Under the pieces are notes generated by a model. It was not told the origin of the DNA. It searched no databases and saw nothing but the letters and a program-made list of their open reading frames with translations. From positions 1 through 11,889 of the forward strand of contig DATAEG010000137.1 in assembly GCA_036258135.1 (NCBI GenBank): a stretch of DNA of 11,889 nt, written 5' to 3'. Of this stretch, positions 4,165 to 11,889 are shown in pieces. Each line of letters begins with the position of its first letter. Within the stretch, counting starts at the first letter, position 1. This stretch comes from DATAEG01 sp036258135 (GTDB taxonomy: Bacteria > Actinomycetota > Actinomycetes > Mycobacteriales > Jatrophihabitantaceae). The translations under genes were made by a program, and so were the position numbers.

Positions 4165-6515
4165 TATCAGCCCTGCCGCCGCCAGCCAGCCTCGTCGACT
4201 GGCTGCGTTCCCGCTCTGACGACGATCTGGCCGAGCTGCTGGGCCATCGTCCGGACGTGGCGCTTCCCGCGCCATCGGATCTGACGACTCTGGCCAACCG
4301 GCTGGCGGTCCGCTCCTCCGTGGCCCGCGCCGTTGACGCCTTGGATGCCTTCGCGCTGCGGGTGCTGGAGGTGGTCACGCTTCTCGGCCAGGGGGCTACC
4401 GAAGCCGGCATCGCCGACTTGGTCGGTGCTGACGCGGCCGACGTGGCGTCCACCGTGCGGCGGCTCCAAGGGCGGGGCCTGGTGTGGCAGAGCGGCGTAC
4501 GGCTGAATCCCGTTGGGGCGCTGCGCGAGATCCTGGGCGCGCATCCGGCCGGCCTCGGCCAGCCGCTGGCCGAGCTCTGGTCCTCGGTGCCGCTGCCGAG
4601 CGTCCGGGCCACGCTCGCCACGTTGGGGATCGATCTCGTCCGTCAGCCCGATGCCGGCGTCGCCATCGCCGCCGAGCTGGCCACCCCCGACCGGCTGCGC
4701 GACCTGCTGGGCACTCGAAGCCTCGACGAAAAGGCGCTGCTCACCAACATCGCCACGGCTGGTCCCACCGCAACCTTGCCGCCCGGTCACACCCCAGCGG
4801 ACGCGGATTCCGCCGCCGCGGGGCTCGCTCGGGTCGGCCTGCTCGTACCCATCGACCCGACCACGGTAGAGGTGCCCCGCGAGGTCGGCCTGTTGGTGCG
4901 GCCCGCCCCGGTAGCGGGAGGCGTGTCCCCGGCACCGCCGGCCGTCGAGCTGGGCCCGCCCGACCACACAGCCGTGGACAGCACCGGCGTCACCCAGGTC
5001 CTGGAGGTCACCCGGCAGGTGGCCGCGTTGGCCCGAAGCTGGAGCGACGACCCGCCGCCCGCGCTCCGGGCCGGCGGGCTGGGCGTTCGCGAGCTGCGCC
5101 GGACGGCCCGTGAACTGAACGTCTCGGAAGGGCAGGCCGCCCTGCTGGCCGAGATTGCGGCCGCCGCCGGCCTCGTCGCCCCGAGCGCCACCATCCCGCC
5201 GCACTACATCCCGACCACCGACATCGACACCTGGACGACCCTGCCGCACCCACAGCGTTGGCGTCGGCTGGCCGAGACCTGGCGCGACATGAGGCGCCAG
5301 CCGTCCCTGGCCGGCGCCCGCGACGACCGCGGCCGGCTCATCTCGGTGCTCAGCGTGGACGTCGAGCGAGCCAACGCCCTCACCAGCCGGCGCGCAGTCC
5401 TTGACATCCTGTCCGGGCTGAAGCCGGGCGCACGGCCGAAGGCGAGCCAGGACATCCTGGCGCTGCTCGCCTGGCGCGCGCCGCGCCGAATCTCGAGCAT
5501 GCGCGTGGGCGCCGTTGCTGCGCTCGCCGAAGCCGAAGCTCTCGGCATCACCGGGGGCGGGGCGCTGACCACGTTCGGACGGCATCTCATCGCCGGCGAC
5601 GGCGCAGCCGCCGAGCTGGCGTTGGCGGAGGCCATGCCCGCCGCCGTGGACGAGTTCCTTCTCCAGCCCGATCTGACCGCGGTCGTGCCCGGGCCGCCCA
5701 GCCCCGCCTTGGCCGAGGCCCTCGCGATGGTCGCCGACTTGGAGTCCAGCGGCGGCGCGCAGGTGTGGCGGCTCACGCCGGACTCGATTCGCCGGGCCAT
5801 GGACTCGGGCGCGTCGGCCGACGAGCTGACGGCGCTGCTCCGCACCCGGTCCCGGACGCAGGTGCCGCAGGCGCTCAGCTACCTCATCGAGGACACCGCC
5901 CGCCGATACGGGCGGCTGCGGGCGGGCGGCACTCGTGCGTACCTCCGTTGCCGCGACGAGGCTCTGTTGGATCAGGTGTGCGCGGACCCCGGGCTCGAGC
6001 CCGCGCAGCTGCACCGGGTAGCGGGCACGGTCGCCGTGAGCGGCGTCGAGCTGGATGTCCTACTGAGCCTGCTGCGCCGAGCCGGCTACGCGCCGGCGGC
6101 CGAGGACCGCAGCGGCGCGGCCCTGACGATGCGGGCCGAGCCGCCGCGAGCCCGTCCTCCGCGCCGTTCCGACCGGACGCTGGCGTCCACGGGGCTGAGT
6201 CCCGAGGCATTGGCCGAGACCGTGCGGCGCATCCGGCTCGGTGACGAGCTGGCCCGGACCGCCAGCCCGGTCAGCGTCTCCAGCTCTGTGCCCGGCGTAA
6301 CGTCAGCACGGACGCTGGGTCTGCTCCGCGAGGCCATCCGCCGTGATCACCGGGTCTGGGTCGCCTACATCGAACAGTCCGGGACGACCGCGACCCGGAT
6401 CATTGCGCCACTGTCGCTGGGCGGCGGTTTCCTGCGCGGCCACGACACCGAGACCCGGGAGTTCCGCAGCATCCCGCTGCACCGGTTGACCTCGGTGAAC
6501 GTCCTCGACGACTGA
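4164..6515 (+). CDS. XPB/Ssl2-type helicase-associated protein with WYL-like C-terminus
   Basis: A protein of about 783 aa, usually annotated as helicase C-terminal or helicase-associated; from memory Rv0862c is the equivalent. It has no Walker motifs and is not itself a helicase. Residues 1-340 are winged-helix-like repeats. About 497-645 (FLLQPDLTAVVPG through ALSYLIEDTARRYG) match the XPB/Ssl2 Helicase_C_3 domain. The last 70 residues (REAIRRDHRVWVAYIEQ, then PLSLGGGFLRGHDTETREFR, then HRLTSV) have the pattern of a WYL domain with GFL in place of WYL, a ligand or nucleic-acid sensing fold. No ATG, GTG or TTG exists in frame before 4257, yet residues LVDWLRSRSDDDLAELLGH, which look like a family N-terminus, are encoded upstream. 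ATA 4164 sits at the TGATA junction six bases after GGTGGA. CTG 4173 and GTG 4257 (752 aa) are alternatives. Confidence 0.8.
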   Translation: MSALPPPASLVDWLRSRSDDDLAELLGHRPDVALPAPSDLTTLANRLAVRSSVARAVDALDAFALRVLEVVTLLGQGATEAGIADLVGADAADVASTVRRLQGRGLVWQSGVRLNPVGALREILGAHPAGLGQPLAELWSSVPLPSVRATLATLGIDLVRQPDAGVAIAAELATPDRLRDLLGTRSLDEKALLTNIATAGPTATLPPGHTPADADSAAAGLARVGLLVPIDPTTVEVPREVGLLVRPAPVAGGVSPAPPAVELGPPDHTAVDSTGVTQVLEVTRQVAALARSWSDDPPPALRAGGLGVRELRRTARELNVSEGQAALLAEIAAAAGLVAPSATIPPHYIPTTDIDTWTTLPHPQRWRRLAETWRDMRRQPSLAGARDDRGRLISVLSVDVERANALTSRRAVLDILSGLKPGARPKASQDILALLAWRAPRRISSMRVGAVAALAEAEALGITGGGALTTFGRHLIAGDGAAAELALAEAMPAAVDEFLLQPDLTAVVPGPPSPALAEALAMVADLESSGGAQVWRLTPDSIRRAMDSGASADELTALLRTRSRTQVPQALSYLIEDTARRYGRLRAGGTRAYLRCRDEALLDQVCADPGLEPAQLHRVAGTVAVSGVELDVLLSLLRRAGYAPAAEDRSGAALTMRAEPPRARPPRRSDRTLASTGLSPEALAETVRRIRLGDELARTASPVSVSSSVPGVTSARTLGLLREAIRRDHRVWVAYIEQSGTTATRIIAPLSLGGGFLRGHDTETREFRSIPLHRLTSVNVLDD

Positions 6516-6541
6516 CGTCCCCGGCGCGATCGACGGCGAGT

Positions 6542-6562
6542 GTCGGTGCCGACTGGGACAAT
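6542..6562 (+). promoter_or_regulatory. Leaderless-type promoter and small inverted repeat before XPB
   Basis: GACAAT (6557-6562) ends six bases before the XPB GTG at 6569, which has no Shine-Dalgarno, so a leaderless transcript is likely. The inverted repeat GTCGG-TG-CCGAC (6542-6553) lies just upstream in the -35/-10 spacer, a place where a bound protein would affect transcription; no damage-inducible SOS box was recognised. The 53-base gap from the previous gene means XPB could also be read from the upstream message. Confidence 0.45.
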
Positions 6563-6568
6563 GGTCAG

Positions 6569-8218
6569 GTGACCGACGGTCCCCTCATCGTCCAATCGGA
6601 CAAGACGCTCCTGCTCGAAGTCGACCACCCCTTGGCGGCCGAGGCGCGCTCGGCGATAGCCCCGTTCGCCGAGCTGGAGCGCAGCCCCGAGCATGTGCAC
6701 ACCTACCGGCTGACCCCGCTCGGGCTGTGGAACGCACGGGCCGCGGGGCACGACGCCGAGCAAGTCGTGGACGCCCTGGTGCGCTATTCGCGTTATGCCG
6801 TGCCGCACGCGCTGCTCGTCGACGTTGCCGACACGATGGACCGGTACGGCCGGCTACAGCTGATCAAGCACCCCACCCACGGGCTGGTCCTCGTCTCGCT
6901 GGACCGGGCCGTGCTCGAAGAAGTGCTGCGCCAGAAGAAGATCGCGCCGCTATTGGGCGAACGGATCGACACGGACACCGTCGTCGTCCATCCGTCCGAG
7001 CGTGGACGGTTGAAGCAGGCGCTGCTGAAGGTCGGCTGGCCCGCCGAGGACCTCGCCGGCTACGTCGACGGCCAGGCCCATCCGATCGCGCTGCACGAGG
7101 AGGGCTGGGCGCTGCGCGACTACCAGAAGCAGGCGGTGGCCAACTTCTGGGCCGGTGGCTCGGGCGTCGTCGTGCTGCCCTGCGGGGCGGGCAAGACGCT
7201 GGTCGGCGCGGCCGCCATGGCCGAGGCCTCGGCCACCACCCTCGTCTTGGTGACGAACACGGTCGCCGGACGTCAGTGGAAGCGCGAGCTGGTGGCCCGG
7301 ACGTCCCTCGCCGAGGACGAGATCGGCGAGTACTCCGGCGAACGCAAGGAGATCCGTCCCGTCACGATCGCCACCTACCAGATCATGACGACCCGGCGGC
7401 AGGGTGAGTACCGGCACCTGGCCATCTTCGACGACCACGACTGGGGCTTGATCATCTACGACGAGGTACACCTGCTGCCGGCGCCGATCTTCCGGCTCAC
7501 TGCCGACCTTCAGTCCCGGCGCCGGCTCGGCCTGACCGCCACCCTGATCCGCGAAGACGGCCGCGAGGGCGACGTGTTCTCGCTCATCGGTCCCAAGCGC
7601 TACGACGCCCCGTGGCGCGACATCGAGTCGCAGGGCTGGATCGCGCCCGCCGACTGCACCGAGGTGCGCGTCACGCTCACCGACGCCGAGCGCATGGAGT
7701 ACGCGGTGGCCGAGCCCGAGGACCGCTACCGCATCGCGGCCACGGCGCACACCAAGCTGTCGACAATCGAGGCGATCGTGAACCAGCACCCGGACGACCA
7801 GATCCTCGTGATCGGCGCCTACCTCGACCAGCTCGAAGAAGTCGCGGCCCATCTCGGCGACCTGCCGATCATCCAGGGCTCGACCACCAACCGGGACCGC
7901 GAGCGGCTATACGACGAGTTTCGTCGGGGCGAGCAGCGCGTGCTCGTGGTGAGCAAGGTGGCCAACTTCTCCGTCGACCTGCCGGAGGCCGCAGTGGCCG
8001 TGCAGATCTCGGGAACGTTCGGTTCGCGGCAGGAGGAGGCGCAACGTCTGGGCCGGGTCCTGCGACCCAAGTCCGACGGACGGCAGGCGCACTTCTACAC
8101 CGTTATTTCGCGCGACACCATCGACGCCGACTACGCCGCGCACCGGCAACGCTTTCTGGCCGAGCAGGGCTACGGCTACACGATCATCGACGCCGAAGAC
8201 CTGCTGCGCCCACTCTGA
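6569..8218 (+). CDS. xpb: XPB/ERCC3-family DNA helicase (SF2)
   Basis: A 549-aa superfamily 2 helicase, the bacterial counterpart of the eukaryotic TFIIH subunit XPB, which uses ATP to open DNA in repair and transcription. Residues 1-165 carry the XPB N-terminal and damage-recognition-like regions. Core motifs are WALRDYQKQAV (180-190, Q/motif I lead-in), Walker A PCGAGKT (204-210), DEVH (298-301), LTAT (322-325) followed at once by the XPB signature RED (328-330), motif V VVSKVANFSVDLPE (460-473), and motif VI QRLGRVLRP (492-500) with the arginine finger region. All catalytic residues are present and length matches the M. tuberculosis protein (Rv0861c, studied as a helicase). GTG 6569 fits the leaderless promoter. 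Archaeal XPB pairs with the nuclease Bax1; here the partner candidate is the preceding WYL-tailed protein. Confidence 0.95.
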   Translation: MTDGPLIVQSDKTLLLEVDHPLAAEARSAIAPFAELERSPEHVHTYRLTPLGLWNARAAGHDAEQVVDALVRYSRYAVPHALLVDVADTMDRYGRLQLIKHPTHGLVLVSLDRAVLEEVLRQKKIAPLLGERIDTDTVVVHPSERGRLKQALLKVGWPAEDLAGYVDGQAHPIALHEEGWALRDYQKQAVANFWAGGSGVVVLPCGAGKTLVGAAAMAEASATTLVLVTNTVAGRQWKRELVARTSLAEDEIGEYSGERKEIRPVTIATYQIMTTRRQGEYRHLAIFDDHDWGLIIYDEVHLLPAPIFRLTADLQSRRRLGLTATLIREDGREGDVFSLIGPKRYDAPWRDIESQGWIAPADCTEVRVTLTDAERMEYAVAEPEDRYRIAATAHTKLSTIEAIVNQHPDDQILVIGAYLDQLEEVAAHLGDLPIIQGSTTNRDRERLYDEFRRGEQRVLVVSKVANFSVDLPEAAVAVQISGTFGSRQEEAQRLGRVLRPKSDGRQAHFYTVISRDTIDADYAAHRQRFLAEQGYGYTIIDAEDLLRPL

Positions 8219-8243
8219 CACCGCACGATCCTGCCTCGCTCCT

Positions 8244-8271
8244 GGCCCGGAGGTGATGCCGTCGCCGGGCC
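8244..8271 (+). terminator. Weak hairpin downstream of XPB
   Basis: GGCCCGG (8244-8250) pairs with CCGGGCC (8265-8271) around a 14-base loop, 26 bases after the XPB stop. No T-run follows, so it may slow polymerase or protect the mRNA 3' end rather than terminate efficiently. The rest of the 187-base gap to the next gene holds the palindrome and possible promoter listed separately. Confidence 0.3.
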
Positions 8272-8275
8272 CCCG

Positions 8276-8395
8276 ATGGCAGCCGACATGGTGAAGCCGA
8301 TTCCGATCGGAATCGCTCTGCGGCCGGGAGACTCGCGGATCCACGGGATCCAGCAGGCCGTCAAGGCATGTATGACAACGGGGCCATGGGCCTGA
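8276..8395 (+). CDS. Doubtful 39-codon ORF between XPB and DinB-like genes
   Basis: ATG 8276 opens 39 codons ending at TGA 8393-8395, with a plausible protein-like middle (IPIGIALRPGDSRIHGIQQA) and G/C-rich third positions up to about codon 29, after which composition decays (TGT ATG ACA). There is no ribosome site or leaderless -10 before it, and the same DNA contains an 18-bp palindrome. It may be a tiny gene, the remnant of a longer one, or chance. I do not recognise it. Confidence 0.15.
   Translation: MAADMVKPIPIGIALRPGDSRIHGIQQAVKACMTTGPWA
8298..8315. repeat. Perfect 18-bp palindrome
   Basis: CGATTCCGATCGGAATCG reads identically on both strands with no spacer. A perfect dyad of this size in an intergenic gap upstream of the DinB-like gene suits an operator for a dimeric repressor. 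It lies about 60 bases upstream of the possible -10 at 8371. Followed at 8337-8351 by two GGATCC copies three bases apart. Confidence 0.45.
8371..8376 (+). promoter_or_regulatory. Possible -10 element of the DinB-like gene
   Basis: TATGAC (8371-8376) is the best -10 match in the gap after XPB and would start a transcript with a leader of some 20-25 bases before the GTG at 8406. An alternative reading uses ATGACA (8372-8377) as -35 and GACCTT (8394-8399) as -10, the latter six bases before the GTG in leaderless geometry. The sequence alone does not decide between them. Confidence 0.25.
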
Positions 8396-8405
8396 CCTTG
8401 ACGAG

Positions 8406-8966
8406 GTGGAAGTTCAACCGTTACACCATCAATCCGTGAATGAACCCGTCCGCCCCGAGCCAGACCTGAAGGACTGGACCTGGACGCTTCGCGAACGCTG
8501 CCCAGATTGTGGTTTCGCCGCGGCCGACACTCGGCCGGCCGATGTTCCGACGATCGTCGAGGACGTCGTCGCAAGGTTCAGCGATCGGCTCGGCGCCGAC
8601 GACGCGCAGACTCGTCCCGCCCCGGCCACCTGGTCACCGACCGAGTACGCCTGCCATATCCGCGACGTCTGCGTGATATTCAACGGTCGGTTGCAGGCCA
8701 TGCTGACCGAGGACGACCCGCAGTTCGCCAACTGGAACCAGGACGACACCGCGATCGAGCGACGCTACTGGGCGCAGGACCAGGCTCAAGTCCGCGTTGA
8801 GCTGGCGGTCGCGGCGAACCAGATCAGCGAGACGATCCGCAGCGTGCGTCCCGGCCAGCTCGACCGGTCTGCACGACGTTCTGACGGCTCGGTCTTCACC
8901 GTCGAGACCCTCGTTCAGTACTTCGCGCACGACCTGGTACATCACGCCTACGACATCGGCGCGTAA
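8406..8966 (+). CDS. DinB-like putative metalloenzyme with N-terminal CPDC motif
   Basis: A 186-aa cytoplasmic protein of the DinB/YfiT four-helix-bundle superfamily, whose members include divalent-metal thiol-dependent transferases and isomerases. His84 (YACHIRD), His175 and His179 (YFAHDLVHHAYDIG) are positioned as the usual three-histidine metal site. Ahead of the bundle is WTWTLRERCPDCGF (25-37), whose two cysteines (32, 35) typify a common actinobacterial subgroup that is sometimes mislabelled a methyltransferase. Substrate unknown; mycothiol dependence is a family-based guess. GTG 8406 gives the longest form; GTG 8436 (176 aa) also keeps all conserved parts. Its 3' end overlaps the convergent YibE/F gene by 19 bp. 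Despite the superfamily name, it is not the DNA polymerase DinB. Confidence 0.82.
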   Translation: MEVQPLHHQSVNEPVRPEPDLKDWTWTLRERCPDCGFAAADTRPADVPTIVEDVVARFSDRLGADDAQTRPAPATWSPTEYACHIRDVCVIFNGRLQAMLTEDDPQFANWNQDDTAIERRYWAQDQAQVRVELAVAANQISETIRSVRPGQLDRSARRSDGSVFTVETLVQYFAHDLVHHAYDIGA

Positions 8967-10123
8967 AGGGACGCCACCGGGGCCACCGCCGTGGCGATGG
9001 CCGTGGTGAGCGGGACGACCAACACGAGGGCGATCGCACCGATCAACCCGGCGACGATCGCCGGCCCGAGGGCGTCACTAGACAGCACGTCACCGACGGC
9101 CTGGTCGGTAACCGCGAACAGCAGCAGCACCGGCAGTGCCGCCCCGGCGTAAGCGAGCACCAACGAGTAGACGGTCGAGGCGATGTGATCGCGGCCGATG
9201 CGCATCCCCGAGCGGAACAACCGCCGCCGGGTGAGCGTGGGGTCGGCGCTGGAGATCTCGAAGACGGCCACCGACTGGGTGACCGTCACGTCGTTCAGCA
9301 CGCCCAGCGCGCCGATCACCGTGCCGCAGAGCAGCAGACCCGCCACTGTCGAGCGGGAGCCAAGGGCGGCGAGAGTGCCGGCTTCGTCACTGGACGTGCC
9401 GGTGAAGTGCAGGGCGTGGATGGTGAGCATCGACAGCACCGCCGCCACGCCCATCCCGGCCAGCGTGCCGATCAGGGCGGCACCGGTATAGGTGGAAATG
9501 CCGTGCGCCAAGGGCAGGACCACCACCGCGATGGTGGTTCCGGCGACTAGGGCGACCAGCGTCGGTGAGCGGCCGTCCACCAGCGCGGGGATGACGAACA
9601 CGACCAGCACAAACCCGGCGAAGACCAGTCCGATCATCGCCATCAGCCCGCGCAGCCGGCCCACCACCAGCACGACCAACGCGAACAGAGCCGCCAGCAG
9701 GAGCATGGGCGTACGGCGACCGATGTCGGCGAACTCGTAGACCGCGCCCGCGCCGGAGCTGGTGCGATGCATGCGGATCTGCTCGCCAACCCGCAGCTTC
9801 GGATCGGTGGCGCCGGGCTGGAAGGTGAGCGTCGTCGACCCGCCTCGGCCCGCACCGCTCGTGACTTTGACGTCGACGACCTTGATGCAGCCGTTGGTGC
9901 AGTCCAGCTTGGCGGAGAGCACCCGGCCGCTCACGATCTGGCCGCCGAGGCCCGAACCGGTCACCTTTTCCGGCCAGAGGAGGACCAAACCCGCGATCGC
10001 CGCGGCGATGCTGAGCAGGACGACAACGAGGATGATCATCGCACCGCGAGGACGGGCGGTCGGCAGACGATGACGGTGCGAGGGTGGCCCGACCCGTTGG
10101 GGGGAGTCGATGTGAGTGGGCAT
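8948..10123 (-). CDS. YibE/F family multipass membrane protein
   Basis: A 391-aa integral membrane protein of the YibE/F family, function not established. One N-terminal helix (about 29-50) is followed by an extracytoplasmic beta-rich domain (51-135, with Cys75 and Cys79, a possible disulfide), then about seven helices (138-156, 160-180, 187-207, 213-233, 258-278, 313-336, 353-382). Family-typical stretches are GALGVLNDVTVTQSVAVFEI (271-290) and GRDHIASTVYSLVLAYAGAA (310-329). ATG 10123 is the in-frame start, with weak ribosome-site support. An overlapping ATG at 10130 in another frame encodes MRHAHSHRLPP, closer to the His-rich starts I recall for this family, so a one-base frame error in a run of six C is possible. 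It may receive readthrough from groEL upstream on the same strand. Confidence 0.85.
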   Translation of the reverse strand: MPTHIDSPQRVGPPSHRHRLPTARPRGAMIILVVVLLSIAAAIAGLVLLWPEKVTGSGLGGQIVSGRVLSAKLDCTNGCIKVVDVKVTSGAGRGGSTTLTFQPGATDPKLRVGEQIRMHRTSSGAGAVYEFADIGRRTPMLLLAALFALVVLVVGRLRGLMAMIGLVFAGFVLVVFVIPALVDGRSPTLVALVAGTTIAVVVLPLAHGISTYTGAALIGTLAGMGVAAVLSMLTIHALHFTGTSSDEAGTLAALGSRSTVAGLLLCGTVIGALGVLNDVTVTQSVAVFEISSADPTLTRRRLFRSGMRIGRDHIASTVYSLVLAYAGAALPVLLLFAVTDQAVGDVLSSDALGPAIVAGLIGAIALVLVVPLTTAIATAVAPVASLYAPMS

Positions 10124-10159
10124 GCCTCATCGTGGCAGCCCTGCCTACGGAAAGCGCCA

Positions 10160-10188
10160 GGGCGGCCCCGGCGAAACCGGGACCGCCC
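10160..10188 (-). terminator. GC-rich hairpin, third structure after groEL
   Basis: A 12-base stem with one C-A mismatch (10160-10171 against 10177-10188) closes on the loop CGAAA. On the minus strand it is followed by a pyrimidine-rich stretch ending CTTTCC. It lies 36 bases upstream of the YibE/F ATG, so it should isolate that gene from groEL transcription. Confidence 0.55.
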
Positions 10189-10200
10189 TCGATCGCTACT

Positions 10201-10223
10201 GGACCCCAACCCTTTCGGGGTCC
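10201..10223 (-). terminator. Hairpin, second structure after groEL
   Basis: GGACCCC (10201-10207) pairs perfectly with GGGGTCC (10217-10223) around nine bases. It sits between two other stems after groEL and lacks its own T-tract, so it probably reinforces termination or stabilises the mRNA end. Confidence 0.45.
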
Positions 10224-10230
10224 CCAACAA

Positions 10231-10244
10231 ACTTCGAGCGAAGT
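10231..10244 (-). terminator. Short hairpin with T-rich tail just after groEL
   Basis: ACTTCGAGCGAAGT (10231-10244) folds into a stem of five base pairs with a four-base loop, 16 bases beyond the groEL stop. Read on the minus strand it is followed by TTGTT, so it is the member of the three-hairpin series with the best terminator tail, though its stem is short. Confidence 0.45.
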
Positions 10245-10260
10245 GAGAAGTGTGGCGGGG

Positions 10261-11889
<1,629 letters not shown>

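Noticed and set aside
4167..6014. A 615-codon open frame on the minus strand opposite the helicase-associated gene
   Set aside because: Its translation is low-complexity, rich in G, R, A and P with no domain, while the plus frame has clear family motifs; long antisense frames are expected at this GC content.
6950..7852. A 300-codon minus-strand frame opposite XPB
   Set aside because: XPB motifs are all in the plus frame; the antisense translation is compositionally biased and has no recognisable motif.
8337..8351. GGATCC-ACG-GGATCC as a CRISPR-like or regulatory repeat
   Set aside because: Only two short copies three bases apart, too little to support a repeat array or a defined binding site.
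8406..8966. The DinB-like gene as DNA polymerase IV acting with XPB in damage tolerance
   Set aside because: The shared name is historical; the protein is a 186-aa three-histidine bundle, not a Y-family polymerase, so its position beside XPB is not evidence for a repair role.

Overview
The window is chromosomal DNA from a high-GC actinomycete (phylum Actinomycetota). GC-rich coding with G/C third positions, GTG starts, signs of leaderless promoters, and the families DUF3027, DUF2530, an actinobacterial CspB with a C-terminal tail, bacterial XPB and a GroEL ending in GGGDMDF all point that way. The genus cannot be fixed by eye. From memory, the families MarR, DUF2530, DUF3027, MFS, CspB, helicase-associated protein and XPB occur in the same order and relative orientation in Mycobacterium tuberculosis between about Rv0880 and Rv0861c, without the genes that lie among them there. 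This looks like an old conserved actinobacterial neighbourhood, with a groEL region beside it.

Layout. Left edge (minus strand): the first codons of an MFS-type exporter, truncated by the window, start inside the stop codon of a MarR regulator. The MarR promoter is embedded in an imperfect palindrome. Divergent from it is a small two-helix DUF2530 membrane protein. Positions 912-1076 hold a non-coding MITE-like element with perfect terminal inverted repeats, sitting in a duplicated CTAG that supplies the stop codons of both DUF2530 and the convergent DUF3027 gene. DUF3027 and an MFS transporter diverge from a very short shared promoter region. The MFS gene converges on cspB, which has a strong hairpin in its leader.

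Centre (plus strand): a 61-aa unrecognised protein, then a large XPB/Ssl2-type helicase-associated protein with a WYL-like C-terminus, then the XPB (ERCC3-like) helicase. The small gene and the large gene overlap by one base, and the large gene appears to begin at AUA where the usual TGATG junction would place AUG. XPB has its own leaderless-type promoter. This trio is the most interesting functional unit: a likely DNA repair or nucleic-acid surveillance module.

Right: a DinB-like putative metalloenzyme gene converges on, and overlaps by 19 bp, a YibE/F membrane protein gene on the minus strand. Three stacked hairpins separate that gene from a complete groEL, whose start codon is the last base of the window. 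No rRNA, tRNA, CRISPR array, prophage or transposase gene was seen. No gene-free stretch exceeds 300 bases; the longest gaps (about 140-190 bases) are 916-1072, 3802-3978, 8219-8405 and 10124-10260, and each is described in the entries.
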